Below, in pieces: positions 1 to 6,179 of a stretch of DNA of 6,329 bases; position 1 is the first letter of the stretch, and every line of letters starts with the position of its first letter. Source of the DNA: Spirochaetaceae bacterium. Lineage in GTDB: Bacteria; Spirochaetota; Spirochaetia; Treponematales; Treponemataceae. Under the pieces are notes generated by a model that saw only the letters and a program-made list of their open reading frames with translations, made no database searches and was not told where the DNA came from. The translations under genes and the position numbers were made by a program. The stretch spans positions 1-6,329 of the forward strand of contig JAFNZQ010000068.1 of assembly GCA_017382775.1 (NCBI GenBank). The letters are read 5' to 3'.

Positions 1-1120
1 AGTCGGCATTGGTGGAAACCACGACCTTTTCGTCAAAGGCGGCGGCATAGCGATTTACGGTTATGCTACCGTTGGGAAGGTCGGCAACGGTGATGCGATA
101 TTCGTGGGAACAACAAATGTATTCGATATATTTTTTCCAACCTTCCGTGGTCAGGTAGGATGCAACCTGAGTTTGGGGAACTTCAACCTTTTTCAAAGAA
201 GGACAGTTTTGGAAAATTTCCTTTCCGGCAAAGGCTACGAAATCGCCGCTTAAAACTACGCTTTCCAAATTGGGGCAGTTGGCAAAACAGTTATTACCGA
301 TACCGATGGGAGATTCCGTTGTGAAAACAACGTTTTTAATCGTACTTCCGTCAAAAACGTTATCATAAAGGATTGACACCTCAGGGGGAATAACCACATT
401 GTTAACTCCGGTAAGGGAGGCAAAGGCCCTTTCGCCGATACCTTGAATCTTTACGCCGTCAACAATGGCGGGAATTTCCAAAGTGTCGCCGGAAATTGTT
501 CCGGTCCAACCGGTGATTATACGCAAGTCCTTGTCGATGGTAAAGTCCAAATCGGTAACGTACACTTCGCAAATGGCTTCCAAGGCATAATCCGGAAGCA
601 TTGCGGAAACGTAGGTATATCCTTTGTTAATTCCCACCACCACACCGTCATCGGAAATGTTGGCAATGGTTTGATCCGAAGTGGACCACAGGACTTTCAG
701 TGAAGTTACATCAAGTTTATCGGAATGGATAATGGGGTAAATCTGAAATTCTTCCTCGCTGCCGATATATACTTTTTTCACATCCAAAGCGAGGGAGACG
801 TCGTACTCGTAAGAGAAAACGGCGGAAACGGTTATATCAGAACTGGGCATAAAAAATCGGTTGGATTTAATAGGTACATATTTTCTACCTATTTTATAGG
901 AAAGACTTCCCGGTTCCAGTTTACGTCCCGGCCCTGCCTCCACGGTAACACGCACGGCATCGCCGGCCTTAAACCGATTTTCGGATAAAATAATTTTCCC
1001 ACCACTAACGTTTGGATCAACGGAAACCACATGATTGCCGTCAAGGCCACCGGACATACTGTTACATGAAAAGAACAAAAGAACAGTTGTACACAAAACA
1101 GATAAAAGCCATTTTTTCAT
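1..1120 (-). CDS. Surface lipoprotein with bacterial repeat, Ig-like and BspA-type LRR domains (partial, C-terminus off left edge)
   Basis: The reading frame is open for 373 codons from ATG at 1120 down to the window edge, so the C-terminus is missing. Residues 1-19 form a lipoprotein signal peptide: MKK, a hydrophobic core, then LLFFSC with Cys19 as the likely lipidated residue. Residues about 35-102 match the bacterial repeat module (GGKI, KAGDAVRVTV, FFMPSSDITVSAVF). Residues about 105-190 look like a Big_2-type Ig-like domain (LWSTSD, ANISDDGVVVGINKG). Residues about 198-335 are a BspA-like leucine-rich repeat region (IGERAFASLTGVNNVVIP, NCFANCPNLESVVL, IFQNCPSLKKVEVP). A second bacterial repeat begins near 340 (YRITVADLPNGSITV) and is cut. 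Proteins of this build are exposed on the surface of host-associated bacteria and are often linked to adhesion; the ligand here is unknown. The start is preceded by a weak GGGGTG ribosome site at 1126-1131. A strong promoter lies at 1173-1201. Confidence 0.88.
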   Translation of the reverse strand, partial: MKKWLLSVLCTTVLLFFSCNSMSGGLDGNHVVSVDPNVSGGKIILSENRFKAGDAVRVTVEAGPGRKLEPGSLSYKIGRKYVPIKSNRFFMPSSDITVSAVFSYEYDVSLALDVKKVYIGSEEEFQIYPIIHSDKLDVTSLKVLWSTSDQTIANISDDGVVVGINKGYTYVSAMLPDYALEAICEVYVTDLDFTIDKDLRIITGWTGTISGDTLEIPAIVDGVKIQGIGERAFASLTGVNNVVIPPEVSILYDNVFDGSTIKNVVFTTESPIGIGNNCFANCPNLESVVLSGDFVAFAGKEIFQNCPSLKKVEVPQTQVASYLTTEGWKKYIEYICCSHEYRITVADLPNGSITVNRYAAAFDEKVVVSTNAD

Positions 1121-1172
1121 TTTCACACCCCAAATTTGATGTTTTTATATAAACTCATCATCTCTCCTTAAC

Positions 1173-1201
1173 ATTGTAACACACATTTTTCAGTTTGTCA
1201 A
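1173..1201 (-). promoter_or_regulatory. Sigma-70-type promoter for the lipoprotein gene
   Basis: On the minus strand a perfect -35 box TTGACA (1201-1196) is separated by 17 bp from TACAAT (1178-1173), which matches the -10 consensus at five of six positions. Transcription should begin near 1165-1167, giving a leader of about 46 nt before the lipoprotein ATG at 1120. It faces away from the plus-strand promoter at 1292-1320. The match to consensus is seen directly; activity is inferred. Confidence 0.75.
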
Positions 1202-1203
1202 GC

Positions 1204-1241
1204 AATAAAGTAAAAAAATTGCAATTTTTTTTTACTTTATT
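1204..1241. repeat. Long A/T-rich inverted repeat between divergent promoters
   Basis: The left arm at 1204-1221 (AATAAAGTAAAAAAATTG) is mirrored by 1222-1241, which is identical in reverse complement except for two extra T in the T-run (nine T against seven A). The centre is TTGCAA with no spacer, so as RNA it would need to open a small loop. It sits just upstream of the minus-strand -35 box and about 50 bp upstream of the plus-strand -35 box. That place suits an operator, an UP-like A-tract or a DNA-bending element better than a terminator, because no gene ends here. Confidence 0.7.
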
Positions 1242-1291
1242 ACGAAAATTTACGCTTTTTTTGTCATTTTGTAAAAAAAACAGTAAAATCA

Positions 1292-1320
1292 TTGACAAAA
1301 GCCGTGAATCGTGATACTAT
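1292..1320 (+). promoter_or_regulatory. Sigma-70-type promoter for the 116-residue ORF
   Basis: A perfect TTGACA (1292-1297) is followed after 17 bp by TACTAT (1315-1320), five of six matches to TATAAT. Predicted transcription start is about 1326-1328, only a few bases before the ATG at 1330, so the mRNA would be leaderless or nearly so. The -35 box also lies inside an 8-bp inverted repeat: TTTTGTCA at 1259-1266 pairs with TGACAAAA at 1293-1300. A repressor could bind there, but that is inference. Confidence 0.75.
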
Positions 1321-1329
1321 TTTCTTACT

Positions 1330-1680
1330 ATGAGGAAGACAGATCATTTTTTTTCCGAGGCTTCACAGGCTTTTCGAAAGTCTCCGGATGATGCGCCACA
1401 GATTGTAAAGAAACTCTTTCAAACCCATTGCGGTAACTTCGGCCAATTTGTGTGGGATTACTGGGAAGAAACCGTTTTGCCACGTGAAAAAGAGGAAGAT
1501 GCAATTATGTGGTTACAGGATATTATCTTCCTTTATAATGGCGAATTGGAAGATGAAAATTCCATTTCGGACGGTGATTGGGATTTTTTGAAAATCGCCA
1601 CCGAAAAACATGCGGATTCCCTGCCTTTATCTTCCCTCACCTGTTTAATGGCGGAGATTTTGAATCGGGGCAAGCTTTGA
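1330..1680 (+). CDS. Small acidic protein of unknown function, likely leaderless mRNA
   Basis: I do not recognise the family of this 116-residue protein. It has no signal peptide or membrane segment and should be cytoplasmic. It is acidic and rich in aromatic residues, with predicted helices and Trp/Tyr clusters at about 40-45 (FVWDYWEE) and 60-69 (MWLQDIIFLY), an acidic stretch at about 72-85, and a helical C-terminus. Two cysteines (34 and 105) form no metal motif. The ATG at 1330 is the only sensible start, since the next Met in frame is residue 60. No Shine-Dalgarno sequence precedes it, because the promoter -10 box ends only 9 bp upstream. The next gene, fliS, is 119 bp away with its own promoter, so a flagellar role is possible only by proximity. 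The strong promoter and frame-length make it a credible gene. Confidence 0.72.
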   Translation: MRKTDHFFSEASQAFRKSPDDAPQIVKKLFQTHCGNFGQFVWDYWEETVLPREKEEDAIMWLQDIIFLYNGELEDENSISDGDWDFLKIATEKHADSLPLSSLTCLMAEILNRGKL

Positions 1681-1752
1681 AAATAAAATGAGTTTTAAGG
1701 GTGAATTTTCTGTGTTTTTTTTCGAAAAACTTCCGAAAATCATATGAGACGG

Positions 1753-1794
1753 TTGACAAAGGTCTCTATTCCTGATAAATTCATTATTGAGGAG
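1753..1794 (+). promoter_or_regulatory. Promoter and ribosome binding site of fliS
   Basis: A perfect -35 TTGACA (1753-1758) is followed after 17 bp by TAAATT (1776-1781), four of six to consensus; GATAAA at 1774-1779 is an alternative with a 15-bp spacer. The predicted start near 1788 leaves a leader of about 12 nt holding the strong ribosome site GAGGAG (1789-1794), 5 nt before the fliS ATG. The weaker -10 makes this less certain than the two promoters at 1173-1201 and 1292-1320. No terminator was found between 1681 and this promoter. Confidence 0.55.
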
Positions 1795-1799
1795 CAGCA

Positions 1800-2231
1800 A
1801 TGGCATATCCACAAGCATTTAATGCATACAAAAACGCAAGTGTTACCACGGCCAGTAGCGGTCAATTAGTTGTGATGCTTTACGACGAAGTTGTCAAGCA
1901 ACTTACTTTGGCCATGAGCCTTTTTGACGAAAACGGCAAAGTGCCTGTGACCAGCGTTGAAAAGTACAACGCACACATCATTAGGGCTCAAGATATAATA
2001 ACGGAGCTGATGGTGTCGCTGGATATGGTAAACGGTGGCGATATTGCCAAAAACCTTATGAACCTTTACGTTTATTTTAATCAAGAACTTATGGAAGGCA
2101 ACCTGAAACGTGACACTCAAAAGTTACTTTTTGTCAAGTCCATGATGAGTGATTTACGCGGAACTTGGGCGGAAATTTCTTCCCGGTCCGGATCAGCTGT
2201 TGCTCCGGAAGGCATGGTAATTGATGGCTGA
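1800..2231 (+). CDS. fliS: Flagellar export chaperone FliS
   Basis: FliS is the cytoplasmic chaperone that binds the C-terminal helix of newly made flagellin, prevents early polymerisation and delivers it to the flagellar type III export gate. The 143-residue product has the normal family length and its hallmarks: the N-terminal AFNAYKNASV followed by TASSGQLVVMLYDEVVKQL (residues about 6-35), the central AQDIITELMVSLDMVNGGDIA (about 63-83), the NLYVYFNQEL helix (about 88-97) and the C-terminal LRGTWAEI (about 119-126). The ATG is set by GAGGAG five bases upstream. The stop overlaps the following gene by 8 bp, which suggests translational coupling. In spirochetes the filament lies in the periplasm, but FliS still acts in the cytoplasm. 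No flagellin or fliD gene is in the window. Confidence 0.95.
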   Translation: MAYPQAFNAYKNASVTTASSGQLVVMLYDEVVKQLTLAMSLFDENGKVPVTSVEKYNAHIIRAQDIITELMVSLDMVNGGDIAKNLMNLYVYFNQELMEGNLKRDTQKLLFVKSMMSDLRGTWAEISSRSGSAVAPEGMVIDG

Positions 2232-2664
2232 TGATGATCCGTTGCCTGCTTTATGCGGGCAATTTTCTTCTCTTTTAAATAATCTTCACGGTATTTTTTC
2301 GGAAATTTCTTCTGTTTTAACTCTCCAAAATATTGCCATCAATAAGGGTGATTCCCGATTGACGGAACATTACAATGAATTATTGGAAAATCACATTCAT
2401 TCCGCACAAAATGTGAACAAGGTTATTGTGGCATTGGAAAAGCAATTTAAGGTTTCAGCCTCGGAGCTGATGCCCGAAATGTGGGAAAAAAACACGGTGC
2501 TGTGGGGAGGCATTTTGGAACAAAACGGAAAGAACAGGCAGGCTTGTAGGGAACAAATTGTCCTTTTGAAAAAGGAAATTTTCAATAACCGAAAAATCTT
2601 CGGAAATAAAAGCATATTTTCATCCGATGTGGCGAAAGCGTCCGTTTTCAGTGAGGGTTTCTGA
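2224..2664 (+). CDS. Small helical protein downstream of fliS, candidate FliT/FlgN-like chaperone
   Basis: The product is 146 residues, with no signal peptide or membrane segment, and appears almost wholly helical: about 12-38, 43-76, 95-124. A short tail at about 125-146 is less ordered (GNKSIFSSDVAKASVF). No motif is strong enough to name it. The evidence for a flagellar chaperone role is its place, overlapping the fliS stop by 8 bp (fliT or a FlgN-like gene commonly follows fliS), its length, and its two or three long amphipathic helices with a flexible C-terminus, which is the usual form of FliT/FlgN proteins. The ATG at 2224 is preferred over TTG at 2221; GGAAGG at 2207-2212 is a distant ribosome site. 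One base separates its stop from the next gene. The gene is secure; the function is inference. Confidence 0.8.
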   Translation: MADDDPLPALCGQFSSLLNNLHGIFSEISSVLTLQNIAINKGDSRLTEHYNELLENHIHSAQNVNKVIVALEKQFKVSASELMPEMWEKNTVLWGGILEQNGKNRQACREQIVLLKKEIFNNRKIFGNKSIFSSDVAKASVFSEGF

Positions 2665-2665
2665 T

Positions 2666-3916
2666 ATGTTTGTTCCCGAGTTTTTTATTTTCATTGTTTT
2701 GTCCCTGCTTTCGGCTCTGTTTTCTGCTTCGGAAAGTGCATATCTTTCATTGAACAGGGTGAAGTTGCTTCATCTGTGCGAACAAAAAAATCGGGGTGCC
2801 TTACGGGTTTCGGAATTGTTGAAGCGGAAAACTCAGTTATTGAACACCCTTTTAATATGTAACAACTTGGTGAACATTGGAGCAGTGGCCGTGATTTCTG
2901 CCATGGGTATCAAACTGGCCGGAACAAAGGGCGCATTGTGGATGACTTTGGGAACCACGGTTTTTTTCATAATATTTTGTGAACTTTTACCTAAACTTTT
3001 GGCCGTTCGTCATTCCCTTTTTGTAACCGGTGTATTTTCCCTACCCATAAAAATATTTTTTCTGATATTTTTTCCCGTGTCACGGTTTTTGGACAACATA
3101 AGCAGTGGTGTTCTCAAACTGCTGCACATCCCCATGGAAGAACACGGATTGTCCTTTACGGAAAAAGAAATTCGCAACATAATCGACTTGGGAGCCAAAG
3201 AGGGAGTGTTGCAAAGCAGCCAAAAAGATATGTTGCATCGAACATTTCGCTTTGCAGATTTGAAAGCCAAAGACATTATGATTCCTCGACGGGAAATTAT
3301 TGCCTGCAAAAAGGGAATTTCCCTACGAGACCTATTGGAACTTTCGGAAAAAACACATCGAACCCAGTTTCCCATCTTCGATGACGGAATCGATTCCATT
3401 TGCGGAATAATAAGCGTTAAAGATATCCTTCTTGCGGACATTGGTTCTCCCGTCACCGTTCCGGAACAGGTTATGAAGAAAGCAATCTTCGTTCCGGAAA
3501 CAATGGAAATACAGGAAATTCGTAATGTCCTGTTGGATAACAACCAATCCATGGCCATTGTTTTGGACGAATATTCAGGTACCCAAGGCCTTTTGACCTT
3601 GGAGGATATTTCCAAGGAGATTTTTCATGTTATTTCACCTGAACGGGAGGTGGACTTAAAAATTCTGTCACGGCTGAAAAATGATTGCAGCGAAATTATT
3701 TTAAGCGGAAATACCCGTTTGGATGATATAAACGAAATGTTGGAAACACATTTTCATTGCAAAAACGGTGAAACTTTGGCAGGATTTTTGCTGGAAAACT
3801 TTGATTCCATGGGGAAAAAATCCATGACTTTGAAAACGTCGGATTGGATTTTTACGGTGAAATCCGCAACAGCAACGAGAATTTTGAAGGTTGGAATTAA
3901 AAAGAATGACGATTGA
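2666..3916 (+). CDS. CNNM/CorC-family membrane protein with CBS pair, paralog 1
   Basis: This 416-residue protein belongs to the CNNM/CorC (HlyC, UPF0053) family, inner-membrane proteins implicated in Mg2+ export and often annotated as hemolysins. The DUF21 membrane domain spans about 5-150: FSASESAYLSLNR at 19-31 is the conserved serine-containing first-helix motif, LLICNNLVN at 62-70 carries the Asn-rich second motif, and CELLPK at 105-110 keeps the conserved Glu and Pro. A CBS pair covers about 200-325, with the full DIMIPRREI (203-211) and DEYSGTQGLLTLED (301-314) motifs that in CorC proteins contact ATP. A C-terminal CorC_HlyC domain runs from about 340 to 413. ATG at 2666 is chosen because it begins the first helix directly, follows the previous stop by 1 bp, and has GAGGG at 2652-2656. 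An upstream ATG at 2627 in the same frame would add 13 residues and has less support. Its 3' end overlaps the next paralog by 11 bp. Confidence 0.92.
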   Translation: MFVPEFFIFIVLSLLSALFSASESAYLSLNRVKLLHLCEQKNRGALRVSELLKRKTQLLNTLLICNNLVNIGAVAVISAMGIKLAGTKGALWMTLGTTVFFIIFCELLPKLLAVRHSLFVTGVFSLPIKIFFLIFFPVSRFLDNISSGVLKLLHIPMEEHGLSFTEKEIRNIIDLGAKEGVLQSSQKDMLHRTFRFADLKAKDIMIPRREIIACKKGISLRDLLELSEKTHRTQFPIFDDGIDSICGIISVKDILLADIGSPVTVPEQVMKKAIFVPETMEIQEIRNVLLDNNQSMAIVLDEYSGTQGLLTLEDISKEIFHVISPEREVDLKILSRLKNDCSEIILSGNTRLDDINEMLETHFHCKNGETLAGFLLENFDSMGKKSMTLKTSDWIFTVKSATATRILKVGIKKNDD

Positions 3917-5153
3917 TAATTTAATACTTTTTGCAGTACTTTTAAGCCTTGTGATTATGTCGGCATTTTTTTCCGGAAGCGAAACGGCTTTTTTGTCTCT
4001 CTCAAAAATCAAATTGAAAGAAATGAAGGATAAAAAAGCAAAAAATTACAAATTGGTAACAAAAATGTTGGAGAAAAAAGAGTTTTTTCTATCAACAATT
4101 TTAATATGCAACAACCTTGTGAACAACTTTTTTTCTTCCGCCACCACAATGCTTGCGGTGGGGCTCTTTGGTGATGCGGGAGTTGTTGTTGCCACAACAG
4201 TTGCCACAGCAATAATTATCCTTTTCGGTGAAATTTTGCCAAAAACCTTTGCTGCCAATGCCGGAATTTTAATTTCAAATCTTTTTGCACCCTCAATTCG
4301 AATTATACAAATAATTTTCTTCCCCGTGGTTAAAATTTTCGAATTGATTTCTCGATTCTTTGCCCGGTTGATTCCTCCTCCCAATGATGACGCAATTACT
4401 GCTGATGAAATTAAGGTTCTCATAGAAACGGGAAACAAGGAAGGCATTTTTGAAAAATCGGAAATGGCCATGCTGAAAAAGGTTTTCGTTTTTTCCGATT
4501 TGCGGTTAAAGGCCATTGCCAAACATTTTTCTTCCATCGAGCATATTGATAGCAACGCAACTTACGAAGAGGCCTTGGAAAAATTCAAAAAAAGCGGTTT
4601 TTCAAAATTACCGGTGGTGAAAAATGGTGATTTCGAAAACATTTTGGGAGTTTTGCATTACAAAAGTTTGCTGTTCCTTTCCGGTTCAAAAAAGAATTTT
4701 TCCGCGGAAAAGCATTGTCACCCTCCCCTGTTTGTGCCGGAGTCCAAAAGGGTTGCATCTCTGTTTTACATTTTCAGAACGGAAAAAAGGGATTTTGCCG
4801 TGGTGGTGAACGAACACGGTTCCAATTGCGGAATCGTCACAGCCGATGATATAATTCACGCCGTTTTCGGTGACAGCCAACGGGATGCAGAAGAGCAAAT
4901 TTCCCAACTTTCAGACAACGAGTTTGTTATTTTCGGTGAAACTCCCCTGGTTGAAGTGGAAAATACCTTGGGGATTACCTTGGAATCCGAATTTTACAAC
5001 ACAATAGCAGGTTTTCTCCTGGAAAAATTCGGCAAAATCCCCGATGAAAAAGACTTTTTTGAAGAAAGTGGCTTCCGATTTTCGGTGAAAAAAATTGAGG
5101 TCAATAAAATTCAGTTGATAGGTGCGACCAAAATACCGTCATTTGAGAAATAA
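3906..5153 (+). CDS. CNNM/CorC-family membrane protein, divergent paralog 2
   Basis: The second tandem member of the family, 415 residues, has the same order of domains: DUF21 at about 8-160, CBS pair at about 195-322, and C-terminal CorC_HlyC domain at about 335-405. Its membrane domain is well conserved (FFSGSETAFLSLSK at 21-34, ILICNNLVN at 65-73, FGEILPK at 107-113). The CBS region is not: the usual MTPR-type motif is replaced by LKAIAKHFSS (201-210), and the DEYGGT-type motif reads NEHGSNCGIVTADD (302-315). Loss of these nucleotide-contact residues suggests weaker or altered ATP sensing. The ATG at 3906 begins 11 bp before the stop of paralog 1, so translation is probably coupled; its ribosome site is poor. 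A TTG at 3891 would add five residues and is less likely. The pair could work as a heterodimer, since CBS proteins of this family dimerise, but that is inference. Confidence 0.9.
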   Translation: MTIDNLILFAVLLSLVIMSAFFSGSETAFLSLSKIKLKEMKDKKAKNYKLVTKMLEKKEFFLSTILICNNLVNNFFSSATTMLAVGLFGDAGVVVATTVATAIIILFGEILPKTFAANAGILISNLFAPSIRIIQIIFFPVVKIFELISRFFARLIPPPNDDAITADEIKVLIETGNKEGIFEKSEMAMLKKVFVFSDLRLKAIAKHFSSIEHIDSNATYEEALEKFKKSGFSKLPVVKNGDFENILGVLHYKSLLFLSGSKKNFSAEKHCHPPLFVPESKRVASLFYIFRTEKRDFAVVVNEHGSNCGIVTADDIIHAVFGDSQRDAEEQISQLSDNEFVIFGETPLVEVENTLGITLESEFYNTIAGFLLEKFGKIPDEKDFFEESGFRFSVKKIEVNKIQLIGATKIPSFEK

Positions 5154-5201
5154 TTCCCAAAACACTTGCTTGCGGCTGTTTTTCTACCGATAGTTTAGTA
5201 A

Positions 5202-6170
5202 ATGCGAAATTTTATAATAAGACGAATTTTAATTTCCATCCTCATTTTGGCGGGCGTTTCCCTTGTACTTTACGCCCTTATTCGAGCAATGCCCTCCGAT
5301 TATGTTCAGTTACAAGCGGCGAACAACCCCGGTGTTACCAAAGAAATGGTGGAAAATTTGCGCCACCTGTACGGCTTGGACACAACGGTATTCGAAGGTT
5401 ATGTTAATTGGGTTAGCAAGGCTGTGAAAGGGGATTTTGGCGTCTCCTTTGTTTATAAGAAAAATGTTTCGGAAGTTATTGCGGACAAAATGTGGATTTC
5501 CTTTTTTCTTGCACTGACCGCATTCATAATTGAACTTTTAATCGCCATTCCCTTGGGAGTTATAAGTGCCATCCGCCAATATTCGAAAATCGATTACACA
5601 ATGACCGCTGTGGCCTTGGTGGGAATTTCCATGCCATCCTTTTTCTTTGCGGCCATATTGCAGAAATTTCTTGCAATGAATTTGCAAATTTTCCCATTGC
5701 AGGGAATGGTTTCCGCACGGGCGGACTACGAAGGATTCTTGAAAACCGCGGATGTGGCATGGCATTTTGCCCTACCCATAATGGTTTTCGTTTTCACCGG
5801 TGCCGGATCCTTAATGCGATATGTGCGGACAAATATGTTGGAAGTGCTTAATGCCGACTTTGTGCGAACTGCCCGAGCCAAGGGACTGGGTGAAAAAACC
5901 GTGCTTTATCATCACGCCTTTCGCAATACGCTAATTCCCATAGTTACAATGATTGGCGGAACCATTCCCGGCCTTTTTTCCGGAGCAATTATAACCGAAC
6001 AAATCTTCGCCATTGACGGATTGGGCTATACGGCATTTCAGGCTCTAAAAGCCGGTGACGTTCCTTTTATCATGGGATTTAATATGTTTTTGGCCTTTTT
6101 AACCCTGTTGGGAACCCTTATTTCCGACATTCTGTATGCGGTGGTAGATCCTCGCGTTAAGTTGGTTTAA
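5202..6170 (+). CDS. oppB: Oligopeptide/dipeptide ABC transporter permease OppB
   Basis: OppB is one of the two membrane-spanning subunits of a peptide (or nickel) ABC importer, pairing with OppC and coupled to the OppD/OppF ATPases. The 322-residue length is normal. Residues 1-30 (FIIRRILISILIL, ALIRAMPSD) are the typical OppB N-terminal helix. HLYGLD at 55-60 and WVSKAVKGDFGVSF at 70-83 belong to the periplasmic part. The BPD_transp_1 core runs from about 95 to 320 with further helices at about 98-124, 134-158, 188-205, 246-266 and 290-316. The ATPase-contact EAA loop is clear (DFVRTARAKGLGEKT at 219-233, FRNTLIP at 240-246), as is the family's C-terminal DPRVK. The ATG at 5202 fits the start of the N-terminal helix but has no Shine-Dalgarno sequence. 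oppC follows 9 bp downstream. The exact substrate cannot be read from the permease. Confidence 0.95.
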   Translation: MRNFIIRRILISILILAGVSLVLYALIRAMPSDYVQLQAANNPGVTKEMVENLRHLYGLDTTVFEGYVNWVSKAVKGDFGVSFVYKKNVSEVIADKMWISFFLALTAFIIELLIAIPLGVISAIRQYSKIDYTMTAVALVGISMPSFFFAAILQKFLAMNLQIFPLQGMVSARADYEGFLKTADVAWHFALPIMVFVFTGAGSLMRYVRTNMLEVLNADFVRTARAKGLGEKTVLYHHAFRNTLIPIVTMIGGTIPGLFSGAIITEQIFAIDGLGYTAFQALKAGDVPFIMGFNMFLAFLTLLGTLISDILYAVVDPRVKLV

Positions 6171-6178
6171 GGAGGGGG
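6171..6178 (+). promoter_or_regulatory. Strong ribosome binding site of oppC
   Basis: GGAGGGGG begins directly after the oppB stop and ends 1 bp before the oppC ATG; measured from its GGAGG core the spacing is 4 bp. It fixes the oppC start at 6180 and contrasts with oppB, which has no such site. Confidence 0.8.
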
Positions 6179-6179
6179 T

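Noticed and set aside
443..988. Two plus-strand open frames of about 86 codons inside the lipoprotein region
   Set aside because: They lie antisense to a continuous minus-strand frame with clear signal peptide and domains, and have no recognisable protein features.
1204..1241. Palindrome as a bidirectional transcription terminator
   Set aside because: Both flanking genes are transcribed away from it, and the stem is almost all A-T with no loop, so termination is not a sensible role.
1708..1738. Possible terminator after the 116-residue gene (GTTTTT...AAAAAC and TTTTCG...CGAAAA arms)
   Set aside because: Stems are only 6 bp, A-T rich, overlap each other and are not followed by a T-run.
3010..3615. 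201-codon minus-strand open frame within CNNM paralog 1
   Set aside because: It is the antisense shadow of a gene with clear CBS and membrane motifs; its translation is low-complexity and family-free.
4046..4555. 169-codon minus-strand open frame within CNNM paralog 2
   Set aside because: Antisense shadow of a well-supported gene, with no ribosome site or domain.
2666..5153. The CNNM pair as true hemolysins
   Set aside because: The HlyC/hemolysin label is historical; DUF21-CBS-CorC_HlyC order points to ion transport, and nothing in the sequence shows a lytic function.
5157..5186. Possible terminator between CNNM paralog 2 and oppB (AAAACA...TGTTTT)
   Set aside because: A 6-bp A-T stem with a 12-nt loop is too weak to call, even though T residues follow.
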